DNA from: Vicinamibacterales bacterium
GTDB taxonomy: Bacteria; Acidobacteriota; Vicinamibacteria; Vicinamibacterales; UBA8438
Assembly: GCA_958296065.1 (NCBI GenBank)
Contig: CATQHX010000030.1
Location: forward strand, 1-58,776
Reading direction: 5' to 3'
DNA: 58,776 bases
The position numbers were made by a program, and so were the translations under genes. Shown here in pieces: positions 49,760-58,776 of the stretch. Position 1 is the stretch's first letter. The number at the start of each line of letters is the position of its first letter. The notes below the pieces were generated by a model, which had not been told where the DNA came from, did not search any database, and was given only the letters and a program-made list of their open reading frames with translations.

Positions 49760-52447
49760 ATGCCCATCCCGCGCTCGCAATCGATCCGCGTCCGGCAGCG
49801 GGCTCTGCTGGCCATCCTCGTCTTCCTGTCCGGGGCGGCGAGCCTCGTCTACGAGGTGCTCTGGCTCAAGGAGCTGGGCCTGCTTTTCGGCAGCACCGCC
49901 TACGCTGCGGCCACCACGCTAGCCGTCTTCTTCCTCGGCCTGGCGGTCGGCGGCGCCGTCTTCGGGCGCCTCTCGCCGCGGCTGCGGTCGCCCCTGCGGA
50001 CCTACGCCTGGCTCGAGCTGGGGATCGCGGCGTCGGCCGTGGCCTACTTCCTCCTGCTGGCGATCTACTTCCGGCTGTACGGTCCCCTCTACGACGCCCT
50101 CGTCGACCGCCCCGCCACCTTCAACGCGGTCCGGATGGCGTTGGCGATGCTGGCGCTGCTGCCCCCCGCCGCCCTGATGGGCGGCACGCTGCCGGTCCTG
50201 GGTCAGCACCTGGTGCGCCGTCCGGACGAGCTGGGCCGCATCGGGTCCTTCCTGTACGCAGTGAACACGCTCGGCGCGGCCACCGGCGCGTTCCTGGCCG
50301 GGTTCGTTCTGCCGCTCGCGCTCGGCTTCGACCGGGCGTACCTGCTGGCGATGGCCGTCAACGTCGCGGTCGCGGCACTCGCCTGGCGGCTGGCCGGCAC
50401 CGCCGACGCGCGCGACGCGCCCGCCCGGGCAGCATCGGCCGTCCGCCAGTCGCATTCGCCACGGCAGGGAAAGGCCCCCCGAGGGCAGCGGGCGATTCCC
50501 GCCGCCTCCGACACGATGTCCCCTGCGGCGTCCCGGTCAGGGCCGAAGAACCGAGGACGGCCGGTGGTTCCCGACGCCGCCGACACGGGCTGCCCCGCGT
50601 GGCTCCTCGCCACCGTCGCCTGCCTGTCGGGAGCGTTCGCGCTCGGCCTCGAGGTGCTCTGGACGCGGATGTTCGCGCAGGTTCTCCAGAACTCGGTCTA
50701 CACGTTCTCGATCATCCTCGTGGTGTTCCTGGCCGCGCTGGCGACCGGCTCGGCGATAGCGAACCGCCTGTGCCGGGTGCGGGCGGCGCCGGGGCAGGTC
50801 CTGTGGCTGCTCCTGACGCTGTCGGGCCTCGGCGTGGCCGTCATTCCGTTCGGGTTCCACGATCTGACCGGCGGCCTCGGCACGCTTGTGACCGGCGACG
50901 GATGGCTGCTCTATGTTTTCTCGATCTTCGCCAACACGGCGCTGCTGCTGTTCGTCCCGGCGGCCGTGCTGGGCAGCGCGTTCCCGTACCTGCTGCGCGC
51001 CGCCGAGGGGTCGCGCGCCGAACCGGGCGCCATCATCGGGCGGCTCAACGCCCTGAACACGGGCGGCGCCGTGGTCGGGTCGCTGACCGCCGGATTCGTC
51101 CTGCTCGGGAGCATCGGACTGTGGGACAGCATGCGGCTGTTCGCCTTCGGCTACCTGGTCCTGGCGCTGCCCGCCTGCTGGAACGGCTGGCGGACGCCCC
51201 GCGCGCGGCTCCTGCCGGCGGCCGCCACGATCGGCGCCGTGGCGCTGCTCGGCACCCTCGTCGACGCCTCCCGCCTGCCGGTCGTCAACGTCAACACGGA
51301 TCGCGGCGAGCGGCTGCTCGAGACCTGGGAGGGTCCCGACGGCGTCGTCGCCGTCGTCGAGCGTCCCGGGAACCGGCGCATCAAGGTGAACAACTTCTAC
51401 ACGCTCGGCGGCACGGCCTCCATCGAGCACGAGCAGAACCAGGCCCTGCTGCCGCTGATGACGCACCCGCGGCCGCGCACGGTCTTCCTGCTGGGGCTGG
51501 GCACCGGCATCACCGCGGGAGCGGCCCTCCGGCATCCCGTCGAGCGGCTGCTGGTCTGCGAGATCGCCGCCGACGTGATCGCGGCCGCCGCGGCCTGGTT
51601 CGACGCGCCGAGCGGCGGGCTCTTCAACGACCCGCGCGCGACCGTCCGCGCCTGCGACGCCCGCAATCACCTGCTGGGCACGACCGAGCGCTTCGACGCG
51701 ATCATCGCCGACCTGTTCGTCCCTTGGCGGGCCGGCGTCGGGAACCTCTATAGCCGCGAGCACTTCCAGGCCGCCCGCGAGCGTCTCGCGCCCGGCGGCC
51801 TGTTCGTCCAATGGCTGCCGCTGTACCAGTTGTCGCGGCGGGAGTTCGAGGTGGTCGCGCGCACCATGCTCAGCGTCTTCGAGCAGGTCACGGTGTGGCG
51901 CGGCAGCTTTGCCGCGGAGCGGCCGGTCCTGGCGCTGATCGGCGCCGCCGGACCGACCACGCTCGACCCGGACGTGATCGACCGCAACGGGGAGTACCTG
52001 AGCGGCGGCCGCCAGTTGCCCCCGTCCACCTCGCTCGCGGTAACGCTCCCCTTCTATGCAGGGAACCTGTCGGCGGCCGACCGGCTGATTCCGACCGGGC
52101 CGATCAACACCGACGACCGGCCGCTCGTGGAGTACCTGACACCCGTGACGCAGCGGGAAGAACGCACCGGGGCGACCGAGTGGTTCAACTCCGCCGAGCT
52201 GGCCGCCTTTCTGCGACGCCTCCACGAGCTCGTGCCGCCGGAGCGCGACCCGCACCTGAGGCTGCTGACCGCCGCGCAACGCGACTTCGTCGTGGCCGGG
52301 CTCCGCTACCACGAAGGGGCGGTTGCCAGTCGGCTCGGTCAGGATGCCGACGCCGACGCGCACTTCGGCGAGTTCACACGGCGCATCCCCATCGAGTTCC
52401 GTCCCGCAATCGACGAGGACGACGCCGATGCCGACGTCGTCCCCTGA
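49760..52447 (+). CDS. membrane protein fused to spermidine-synthase-like domain
   Basis: A fused MFS/spermidine synthase-type protein of 895 residues. The N-terminal about 530 residues have many hydrophobic segments in two blocks, each starting with a related motif (LSGAASLVYEVLWLKELGLL, LSGAFALGLEVLWTRMFAQV), showing an internal duplication. A charged linker lies at about residues 220-270. The C-terminal part is a Rossmann-like domain (VFLLGLGTGITAGAALRH, RFDAIIADLFVPWRAG), with the glycine motif GLGTG. The acidic residues for putrescine binding are not clear, so true polyamine synthesis is doubtful. It might act on a membrane or exported substrate. Confidence 0.88.
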   Translation: MPIPRSQSIRVRQRALLAILVFLSGAASLVYEVLWLKELGLLFGSTAYAAATTLAVFFLGLAVGGAVFGRLSPRLRSPLRTYAWLELGIAASAVAYFLLLAIYFRLYGPLYDALVDRPATFNAVRMALAMLALLPPAALMGGTLPVLGQHLVRRPDELGRIGSFLYAVNTLGAATGAFLAGFVLPLALGFDRAYLLAMAVNVAVAALAWRLAGTADARDAPARAASAVRQSHSPRQGKAPRGQRAIPAASDTMSPAASRSGPKNRGRPVVPDAADTGCPAWLLATVACLSGAFALGLEVLWTRMFAQVLQNSVYTFSIILVVFLAALATGSAIANRLCRVRAAPGQVLWLLLTLSGLGVAVIPFGFHDLTGGLGTLVTGDGWLLYVFSIFANTALLLFVPAAVLGSAFPYLLRAAEGSRAEPGAIIGRLNALNTGGAVVGSLTAGFVLLGSIGLWDSMRLFAFGYLVLALPACWNGWRTPRARLLPAAATIGAVALLGTLVDASRLPVVNVNTDRGERLLETWEGPDGVVAVVERPGNRRIKVNNFYTLGGTASIEHEQNQALLPLMTHPRPRTVFLLGLGTGITAGAALRHPVERLLVCEIAADVIAAAAAWFDAPSGGLFNDPRATVRACDARNHLLGTTERFDAIIADLFVPWRAGVGNLYSREHFQAARERLAPGGLFVQWLPLYQLSRREFEVVARTMLSVFEQVTVWRGSFAAERPVLALIGAAGPTTLDPDVIDRNGEYLSGGRQLPPSTSLAVTLPFYAGNLSAADRLIPTGPINTDDRPLVEYLTPVTQREERTGATEWFNSAELAAFLRRLHELVPPERDPHLRLLTAAQRDFVVAGLRYHEGAVASRLGQDADADAHFGEFTRRIPIEFRPAIDEDDADADVVP

Positions 52448-52450
52448 GCA

Positions 52451-53218
52451 TCACGGAAGCGTCGGAAGCGTGAGCTCGCTGCCGGGCGGCCGCTGCACGT
52501 CGAACGCCTTGAGCGTGTAGTTGACCAGCGTGTAGTGGCCGATCAGACCCGCGATGTCCATCAGGCCCCGGTTGCCGAAGATCCGTTGCGCGGCTTCGAA
52601 CGCCTCGTCGCTCAGCTTCGGCTCCCGGATCAGCTCGCGGACGACGCGGATGATCGTCCGTTCCGGCTCGTTCAACCCCGGCAGCTCGCCGGCGTCGGCC
52701 AGCGGCGTGTCCCAACGCAGCAGCTCGATGATCTCCTCCTCGAGCCCGTTGTTGCGGCCTGCCGACTCGTGCGCGGACCACTCGTACTGGCTGTTCAGCG
52801 CGCGGGCGGCGGTCAGGATGGCGAGCTCGGCGAGCCGTTGATCGCGATTGCCGTCGGCGCCGAAGCGCAGGTAGGAGCTGGCCGGGAACAGGTGCTCGGC
52901 CATGAGCGGGCTGTTCATCCACATGCCGATCGGGCCCCGCAGGCCGGTGGCATAGCGGCTGTCCGGACTGACGATGACGTCGTACGCCCGCTGGCCGTCG
53001 GCGTCGAGCGACTCGCGGGCAATCGTCGGCACCCGCGCCCAGGAATCCTCGTGGATGCCGGCCGGGATGTCCTCCGGCGTCACGACATGCGGCGTGAACT
53101 CCCGGTCCTGGGCTGATGCGACTTCCGCGAGCGGGGCGCCGAGGCCGATCGCGGTGACGGTGACGACGGCGGTCAGCGCGGCCGCGCGGAACGGCAGGAT
53201 GACGTGACTCAGCTTCAC
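52451..53218 (-). CDS. secreted carboxymuconolactone decarboxylase/AhpD-like protein
   Basis: A 255-residue protein with a signal peptide (ALTAVVTVTAIGLGAPLAEV). GTG 53218 has AAGGAGG at ideal distance. The CMD/AhpD helical fold is visible in RLAELAILTAARALNSQYEW and FGNRGLMDIAGLIGHYTLVN. The peroxidase CxxC of AhpD is absent: the matching position reads SAHESAGR. It is therefore a lactonase-type or uncharacterised member. It ends 3 bp from the converging preceding gene. Confidence 0.88.
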   Translation of the reverse strand: MKLSHVILPFRAAALTAVVTVTAIGLGAPLAEVASAQDREFTPHVVTPEDIPAGIHEDSWARVPTIARESLDADGQRAYDVIVSPDSRYATGLRGPIGMWMNSPLMAEHLFPASSYLRFGADGNRDQRLAELAILTAARALNSQYEWSAHESAGRNNGLEEEIIELLRWDTPLADAGELPGLNEPERTIIRVVRELIREPKLSDEAFEAAQRIFGNRGLMDIAGLIGHYTLVNYTLKAFDVQRPPGSELTLPTLP

Positions 53219-53382
53219 GGGTGACCTCCTTGAAGTAACGTTCGCCGGAGCCGGCGCGAATCGACCCGGACACACGGCCGGGCGGTCCGCGCTCGATCCC
53301 GCAGCGGCTGCCCGTATGCTCTCTCGCCGCGCACCTCCGAGGCAACCGTCGAACCGCTGCTAAGCTACCCGGAACCGGAAAG

Positions 53383-54744
53383 ATGTCGCTGAATCACCTC
53401 GCCAGCCGATTCCGCTGCTCGTGGCCCTGGAGCACGCTCGTGCTGACCTGCGACGGCCGGGTCGTCTGCGGCTGCGCCGACCCGTACGCACAGCGCGTGC
53501 TGGGGGACGCGCGAGAGCAGACCATCGCGCAGATCTGGAACGCCGAGACGGTCAGAGGCTTGCGTGCCGAACTGAACACGGGAGGCTCGCGATTCTGCGG
53601 AGACTGTCCGCTCAAGCTGCCGCTGGACGACGACGAGGCTTCTCCCGTGCGGCCGGTCGACGCGGGCGCGTTGCCGTCGCGGCTGTATATCGAGTGCACG
53701 GCGGCCTGCAACATCTCCTGCTTCGAGGCCTGCTGCGCGCCCGAGACCGGCATCACGCGCACGCGGCAGGCGGGAATGCTCGACTTCGATCTGTTCACCC
53801 GGGTCGTCGACGAGGCCGGTCCGGGGGTGGGGCGAATCGACTTCTTCAACTACGGCGAGGCATTCCTGCACAAGCGGGCCGTCGAGATGTGCGAGTACAT
53901 CAAGCAGCGGTTTCCGCAGGTCTACCTCTACACGAGCACCAACGGGCTGGCGATGTCGGAAGAGCGCGCCAGGCGCCTGGTCCACTCCGGCATCGACGAG
54001 GTCACATTCTCGATCGACGGCGCCTTTCCCGAGAGCTATGCGCGCTACCGGCAGCGGGGCCGGCTCGACCTCGCACTGCACACCATGCGGACGATGACGG
54101 ACGAGAAGCGGCGCTCGGGCCGCGACCTGCCGTTCATCAACTGGCGGTACATCCTGTTCAAGTGGAACGACAGCACCGAAGAGATGGACCGCGCCCGGAG
54201 CCTCGCCGAGGAGATCGGCGCGGACCGCCTGACATGGGAGATCACGGATCACCCCGAGTCGGCGTTCTCGCGCCGGTTCGCGCCCGGGACGCCGGACCAT
54301 GGCGCGATACGGCACGAAGTGTGGGACCACAACAACCTCGGCAACGCCATTCCCGGAGCCACCCCGCGAGCCGACATCCGTCTTCGCACCCGCGTGCCGG
54401 GGCTTCCCCTGCTCGGACGGCGAGGTGGCCGGATGCGGCTGCGCACGAGCGTCCGCAACCTGTCGAGTCGACCGTTCCCGGCACAGGCCACCTACGGCCG
54501 CCGGCTCGTGCGTCTGGGCGCACAGCTATGCACGTTCGAGGGCGAGGTAGCCGACCGCGACCACGCGCGCGCCTGGCTCCCCGCGACTATCGAACCGCAG
54601 CAGGCCGCCGACGTGCCGATAGAGATTCCGCTGCCGGACGCGCCCGGCAGATACCGACTGAAGCTCGACCTGGTGTCGGAAGGCATCGACTGGTTCGAAG
54701 CGTGCGGATCACCCACGACCAGCCGGACGCTCGTCGTCTGGTAA
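53383..54744 (+). CDS. radical SAM protein with N-terminal SPASM domain
   Basis: A protein of 453 residues. The SPASM-like Cys domain comes first (residues 1-90: CSWPWSTLVLTCDGRVVCGC, GDAREQTIAQIWN, FCGDCPLKL). The radical SAM cluster motif CTAACNISC follows at about 105-113, with FFNYGEAFLHKRA and STNGLAMSEERARRLVHSGI. A C-terminal beta-rich domain (about 345-453; RLRTSVRNLSSRPFPAQATY, GRYRLKLDLVSEGIDWFEAC) resembles sandwich domains in polysaccharide proteins. The substrate is unknown. Its last 36 bases overlap the converging glycosyltransferase gene. TAAGCT at 53361 could be its -10. Confidence 0.87.
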   Translation: MSLNHLASRFRCSWPWSTLVLTCDGRVVCGCADPYAQRVLGDAREQTIAQIWNAETVRGLRAELNTGGSRFCGDCPLKLPLDDDEASPVRPVDAGALPSRLYIECTAACNISCFEACCAPETGITRTRQAGMLDFDLFTRVVDEAGPGVGRIDFFNYGEAFLHKRAVEMCEYIKQRFPQVYLYTSTNGLAMSEERARRLVHSGIDEVTFSIDGAFPESYARYRQRGRLDLALHTMRTMTDEKRRSGRDLPFINWRYILFKWNDSTEEMDRARSLAEEIGADRLTWEITDHPESAFSRRFAPGTPDHGAIRHEVWDHNNLGNAIPGATPRADIRLRTRVPGLPLLGRRGGRMRLRTSVRNLSSRPFPAQATYGRRLVRLGAQLCTFEGEVADRDHARAWLPATIEPQQAADVPIEIPLPDAPGRYRLKLDLVSEGIDWFEACGSPTTSRTLVVW

Positions 54745-56046
54745 GCCGCCGCCGGAAGCCCGCGCCGCGGGCAACGGTGCGGATCCGGACGACGCCGGCC
54801 CGGGATTCCTCGCCGCGCGCTCCAGCACCGCGCGGGTCCGCGCCGCGGCCGCCACCCAGTCGAACATCCGAGCCCGCTCGCGTCCGCGCGTACCGAGCCG
54901 GCTGCGCAACCCGGGATCCGCGGCCAGCCCGACCAGGGCGTCCTTCCAGGCCGCAACGTCGTCCACCGGGAGGAAGATCGCGGCATCGCCGGCCACCTCG
55001 TGGAACACGGCGATATCGCTCGCCAGCACCGGAGTGCCGGCGGCCAGCGCCTCGACCAGCGGCAGGCCGAAGCCCTCGTAGCGCGACGGGCTGACGACGG
55101 CCAGCGCCTGCCGATACAGCGACGCCAGCGTATCGTCGTCGACGTAGCCCGGATGGCGCAGCCAACCGGCCGCCGCGGCCGTGGCGAACGCCTCGTGCAG
55201 CACATCGCTCTTCCATCCCCGCCGGCCGCACAGCACGAGCGCCGGGGCCGACGGGTCCTCTGCCGTCCAGGCCTCCCATACACGCAGCAGCAGCTCGATG
55301 TTCTTGCGCGGCTCGATGGTGCCGACGTGGAGCACGAAGCGCTCGGGAATCCCGGCGGGCAACCCGGCTCCCTTCCGTCTCGCCAAGTGCCCGGGACCGT
55401 GGTGAATCGCCGTCACCCGCGCCGGATCGAGCGGTTCGGCGGCCAGCAGCTCGTCGCGTACCGCCCGCGACACGGTGATCACTTCCCTGGCGCGGGCCAG
55501 GTTGACGTGCAGTTGCGCCTCCAGCACGGCGCGCGTTTCCTCCTGCAGCGTCCAGGGCAGGCGGAGAAAGGCAAGATCGTGAATCACCACCACCAGCGCG
55601 CCCCGCGCACGCCTGAACTTCGGGGGCAGCACGTAGTTCGGCGCGAAGAGCACCGCGTTGCGCTGCAGGGCAAGCACCCGCGGCTCCAGCCAGGGCGTCA
55701 CGCGGGCCATCACTCGCCGCGGGATCCACGCCGGCACCGTGTATGCGGCGAGTTCGATGGCCGGACCGCTCGGCGGAGCGACCACCGGCTGCGGATCGCC
55801 GGCGTAGGGAAAGATCGTCTGGCCGTACAGGCGCAGGCGAATCCCTTCCGTCTCGGACAGGTGCTCCAGCGTCTCGAAGAGATACCACCCGACGCCGGTC
55901 AGGCGGTTCCAGAAGCAATCGATGTCGACCGCCACGGTCAAGCGGCCGCCTGCGCGCGGCCGGAGTATCGAGGCGACAATTCGGCTGCACCAGGCGAGCG
56001 TCTCGCGAGCCGCCGTGACGGCCTTGCCGCAGCCTCGTACGATCAT
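54709..56046 (-). CDS. GT4-type glycosyltransferase
   Basis: Retaining GT-B transferase of about 445 residues. The N-terminal domain starts VAVDIDCFWNRLTGVGWYLF. The C-terminal domain has FVLHVGTIEPRKNIELLLRV, HPGYVDDDTLASLYRQALAV and the donor-site motif SPSRYEGFGLPLVEALAAG (E-x7-E). The start is uncertain; ATG 56046 (MIVRGCGKAV) is chosen since further upstream sequence is low quality. It is expected to add a sugar to a surface polysaccharide intermediate in the cytoplasm. Confidence 0.9.
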   Translation of the reverse strand: MIVRGCGKAVTAARETLAWCSRIVASILRPRAGGRLTVAVDIDCFWNRLTGVGWYLFETLEHLSETEGIRLRLYGQTIFPYAGDPQPVVAPPSGPAIELAAYTVPAWIPRRVMARVTPWLEPRVLALQRNAVLFAPNYVLPPKFRRARGALVVVIHDLAFLRLPWTLQEETRAVLEAQLHVNLARAREVITVSRAVRDELLAAEPLDPARVTAIHHGPGHLARRKGAGLPAGIPERFVLHVGTIEPRKNIELLLRVWEAWTAEDPSAPALVLCGRRGWKSDVLHEAFATAAAAGWLRHPGYVDDDTLASLYRQALAVVSPSRYEGFGLPLVEALAAGTPVLASDIAVFHEVAGDAAIFLPVDDVAAWKDALVGLAADPGLRSRLGTRGRERARMFDWVAAAARTRAVLERAARNPGPASSGSAPLPAARASGGGLPDDERPAGRG

Positions 56047-56239
56047 GTCCGCCGGACGCCAGGGTGCGGGCTGCCCCGGGCCGGTCGGGTCCGACCGCTT
56101 CCGGACGACGGGATTCTGACTCCGCGACACGACTTCAGCGGTTGGAAGGCCGTCGCCACGGCCACCGGAACGGTGCGATACCGTGACGCAGCGAACCGTT
56201 TTCGACGCCGCCGCCGATTGTGTCATGCTTGCCCGCACG

Positions 56240-56647
56240 ATGAACTCGAAGTCGCACAATCCGTCTCCCGACGACGTCGGCGCGGTCGTGGAGCGCATCC
56301 GTGCCGGGGCCCGGCAACGCCAGGCCGAGAACTCGGCGCTGGAGGACGAACTCGCCGGCTGGCCTCCCCCGCTCGAAGCCCTGCGGCGCTACGAGCGACT
56401 CGCGGAACCTTCCTTCGACGCCGAGTCCGGGGGGCGCGCGATCTGGCTGCAGAAGGTGTGCTATCACCTGTTCGCCAAGCGGGGGCATCGATCCCTGCTG
56501 CGGCAACAGAACGAGTTCAACCGCCAGGTCGGATTCGCCCTGCGCGACCTCTGCGATCGCCAGCGGCGGCTGGCGGACCGGATGGTCGCCCTCGAGCGCC
56601 GCCTCGAAACGGTCCACCGCACCGAAGGGGACCCCACCGCGTCCTGA
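56240..56647 (+). CDS. hypothetical protein in the glycosyltransferase cluster
   Basis: A 135-residue protein without a known catalytic domain. Helical segments are ALEDELAGWPPPLEALRRYE, RAIWLQKVCYHLFAKRGHRS, and a coiled coil DLCDRQRRLADRMVALERRL. The amphipathic helix-plus-coil plan is like the N-terminal regions of some polysaccharide methyltransferases, so it may be a detached adaptor. The next glycosyltransferase starts 3 bp after its stop, which implies one operon. ATG 56240 is preferred to 56183. Confidence 0.7.
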   Translation: MNSKSHNPSPDDVGAVVERIRAGARQRQAENSALEDELAGWPPPLEALRRYERLAEPSFDAESGGRAIWLQKVCYHLFAKRGHRSLLRQQNEFNRQVGFALRDLCDRQRRLADRMVALERRLETVHRTEGDPTAS

Positions 56648-56649
56648 TC

Positions 56650-57705
56650 ATGCGCGTTGGTGTGTGCGATACGCAGGTCCCGTTCCTGACCGGGGGCGCC
56701 GAGGCCCTGGACGCGGCACTCGTCGAGCACCTTCGCCGTGCCGGCCACACAGCCGACCTGGTAACGCTGCCCTTCGCCTGGAACCCGCGCCTGCAGATCC
56801 TGCAGAGCGCGCTGGCCTGGCGTCTCGTCAGCCTCGACGGCGCCACGGGTCCGCCCGACCTCGTCGTGGCGGGACGCTTTCCCTCCTACCTCGTACGTCA
56901 TCCGAACAAGATCGTCTGGCTGATCCACCAGTTCCGGCAGGTCTACGACCTGCTCGGCACCCGCTGGAGCGACTTCGGCGACACGCCGGCGGACCGGGCC
57001 ATGGTCGACAGAATCCACGAGATGGATCGGCGCGGACTGCGCGAGGCGCGGCGCATCTACACCACCTCGCGCAACAACGCCGACCGCCTGCAGCACCACC
57101 TGGGCATCGAGGCGGAGGTCCTGCACCCTCCGCCGAGGCTGGAGGGGCGGCTGCATCCCGGCGGGCCGGGCGACTATGTCTTCACCGTCTCGCGCCTCGA
57201 CCGCATGAAGCGGGTGGAGCTGCTTGTCGATGCGATCGCCGCCAGCCGCTCGGCCTTGCACGCCCGCATCGCCGGAGACGGCCCCGAGCGCGAAGCCCTC
57301 GAACGGCGCATCGCCGAGCGCGGCGTCGGCGATCGCGTCGAGCTGCTCGGCAGGGTCGACGACGACGAGCTGGTGCAGCTCTATGCCGGCGCGCGATCCG
57401 TCTTCTACGCCCCGTACGACGAGGACTACGGGTACGTGGCGATCGAGGCCTTCCTGTCGGGCAAGCCGGTGGTCACCACGAACGACTCGGGAGGCGTGCT
57501 GGAGTTCGTCGACGACCAACGCACCGGCCTGGTCACCACGGCAGGCGACGTCGCCGGGCTGGCCGCGGCGCTCGACCGGCTGGCAGCGGACCCCGACCTC
57601 GCCGCGCGCTTGGGGGCGGCCGGACGGAGCACCGTCTCCCACATCCGCTGGCGCCGGGTGGTCGAGACCCTCACCGAGACCACGACCGGAGCACCGACCG
57701 CATGA
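56650..57705 (+). CDS. GT4-type glycosyltransferase
   Basis: A 351-residue transferase. N-terminus MRVGVCDTQVPFLTGGAEAL is the usual acceptor-side start. KIVWLIHQFRQVYDLLGTRW lies in the first domain. The second has YVFTVSRLDRMKRVELLVDA, ARIAGDGPEREALERR and APYDEDYGYVAIEAFLSGKP as the donor site. Its TGA overlaps the next ATG (ATGA). Confidence 0.92.
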   Translation: MRVGVCDTQVPFLTGGAEALDAALVEHLRRAGHTADLVTLPFAWNPRLQILQSALAWRLVSLDGATGPPDLVVAGRFPSYLVRHPNKIVWLIHQFRQVYDLLGTRWSDFGDTPADRAMVDRIHEMDRRGLREARRIYTTSRNNADRLQHHLGIEAEVLHPPPRLEGRLHPGGPGDYVFTVSRLDRMKRVELLVDAIAASRSALHARIAGDGPEREALERRIAERGVGDRVELLGRVDDDELVQLYAGARSVFYAPYDEDYGYVAIEAFLSGKPVVTTNDSGGVLEFVDDQRTGLVTTAGDVAGLAAALDRLAADPDLAARLGAAGRSTVSHIRWRRVVETLTETTTGAPTA

Positions 57706-58776
57706 ACGCCGCTTCACCGCCGATCGACTGGTTGAGCCCGCTGCCCCCCGCCGCCAGCGGCATCGCCGACTACAGCGCAGAGCTGCTGGCCGCAATGCCG
57801 GCCACCCGCGATCTGCGCGCGTTCGGGCAGACCGGCTGTGCACGCGGGGCGTGGCCGTTCGCGACCGCGGCGTACCAGAGCTACCAGTCCGAAGGCCGGC
57901 TGGCCGTCTACCACATCGGCAACCACCGCGGGTTCCACGGCGAGATCTACGACCAGGCCCTGCGGCATCCCGGCGTCGTGGTGCTGCACGAGTACCGCAT
58001 CCGGGACCTGGTGCGCGAGCACGCACTGGCGCGGGGCGGCTCGCGGGCCTGGCTGGAGGAGCTGCGCTACGCGCTCGGAGAGACGGGCCCCGCCCTGGCG
58101 CGCGGCGAGTACGCCGGCGGCTTCTTCACGCCCCCGCTCTTCGAGCGTCTGATCGACCGCAGCCGAGGGGTGATCGTGCACGGCGAGCAGGCCCGGCGGC
58201 GCGTTCTCGCCAGCCGCCCGGCGGCCCGGGTGTGGACCGTGCCGCATCATTTCTCACCGCCGGACCGGCCATCGTCCATCGACGACCGCGCGGCCCTCGG
58301 CCTGCCGGGCGTCGATTCGGAGACCTTCCTGATCGGCATCTTCGGACACGTCACCTACTTCAAGAAGATCCGGCAGGCCGTAGATGCCTTCTGTGCGTTG
58401 CGGGCCAGCGTTCCGGGCGCCCGTCTCGTCATCGTCGGCACCCCGGCCGACAACGACCCCGGACTGGCCCGGCTGCTGGCCCATCCGCCGGCCGGGGTGC
58501 AAGTGACCGGGCGGGTGGCGTTCGATCGTCTCCAGGCTCTGATGGCGGCCGTCGACGTCGCGATCAATCTGCGTCTGGAAACGGCCGGCGAGACGTCGGG
58601 CACTTGCATCCGGTTGCTCGGACTCGGACGGCCGATCATCGTCACCGATGCCGGGTGGTTCTCGGAGATTCCGGACGACGCCTGCCTGAAGGTCCGCGAC
58701 GACGCCTGGGAGGCCTCCACTCTGCAGGCCTTCCTGCTCGCCCTGGCCGAGCGGCCGGGGCTGCGCGCCGCCATCG
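57702..58776 (+). CDS. glycosyltransferase, 3' end cut by the window
   Basis: At least 358 residues. MNAASPPIDWLSPLPPAASG followed by IADYSAELLAAMP is a common opening of GT4 enzymes (GIADYS motif). VIVHGEQARRRVLASRP and FLIGIFGHVTYFKKIRQAVD belong to the linker and second domain. GETSGTCIRLLGLGRPIIVT matches the donor-binding region. The start overlaps the previous stop, so at least three genes (56240-58776) form one operon. Confidence 0.9.
   Translation, partial: MNAASPPIDWLSPLPPAASGIADYSAELLAAMPATRDLRAFGQTGCARGAWPFATAAYQSYQSEGRLAVYHIGNHRGFHGEIYDQALRHPGVVVLHEYRIRDLVREHALARGGSRAWLEELRYALGETGPALARGEYAGGFFTPPLFERLIDRSRGVIVHGEQARRRVLASRPAARVWTVPHHFSPPDRPSSIDDRAALGLPGVDSETFLIGIFGHVTYFKKIRQAVDAFCALRASVPGARLVIVGTPADNDPGLARLLAHPPAGVQVTGRVAFDRLQALMAAVDVAINLRLETAGETSGTCIRLLGLGRPIIVTDAGWFSEIPDDACLKVRDDAWEASTLQAFLLALAERPGLRAAI

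Overview
The window is GC-rich, densely coded chromosomal DNA from a diderm bacterium: it carries lpxC for lipid A synthesis, a TonB-dependent receptor, a DUF5916 barrel protein and many lipoprotein signals. Housekeeping gene order, large secreted peptidases and hydrolases, and CehA/McbA and DUF5916 proteins fit Acidobacteriota (Vicinamibacteria-like). That placement is inferred from gene content and was not tested phylogenetically. I see no rRNA, tRNA, CRISPR array, phage or intact insertion sequence.

Layout. 1-10.1 kb is core: dprA-topA (minus; topA runs off the left edge and appears to carry a 1-nt frameshift near position 73), a TPR/lipoprotein pair, the ribosome-linked run rplU-rpmA-obg-nadD-rsfS-comF, then lysA-tmk on minus. 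10.2-11.5 kb is a three-gene regulatory set (ECF sigma factor, STAS protein, small helical protein). 11.6-17.4 kb on minus holds lpxC and an HNH/beta-propeller/uvrA run. 17.6-25.6 kb is envelope and transport: NlpC/P60 lipoprotein, M48 protease, an aldolase of the hydroxy-oxoglutarate type, the DUF5916 protein, a [2Fe-2S] protein and an AbgT transporter. 25.6-40.8 kb is accessory catabolism: amidase lipoprotein, aat, apaG, pxpA, M14 carboxypeptidase, UbiD decarboxylase with a lone TRAP binding protein, a propeller-CehA hydrolase and a truncated AAA/PD-(D/E)XK gene. 40.9-46.7 kb is an acetate/glyoxylate unit (glcB, GNAT, acs) followed by xth. 46.7-52.4 kb holds a small Cys/His protein, a TonB receptor with a His-rich loop and a spermidine-synthase-like membrane protein. 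53.4 kb to the end is a surface-polysaccharide region with a radical SAM protein and three GT4-type glycosyltransferases, the last cut by the window edge.

The most notable non-coding signal is a family of ~110-bp, two-hairpin repeats bounded by CTAG. Six copies lie at gene 3' ends, and in every one of the five locations the repeat or its CTAG boundary supplies the stop codon of a neighbouring gene. Other points of interest are the direct-repeat operator candidate upstream of the small Cys/His gene, a 44-codon DUF5131 relic between genes, and an unusual N-terminal SPASM radical SAM protein.
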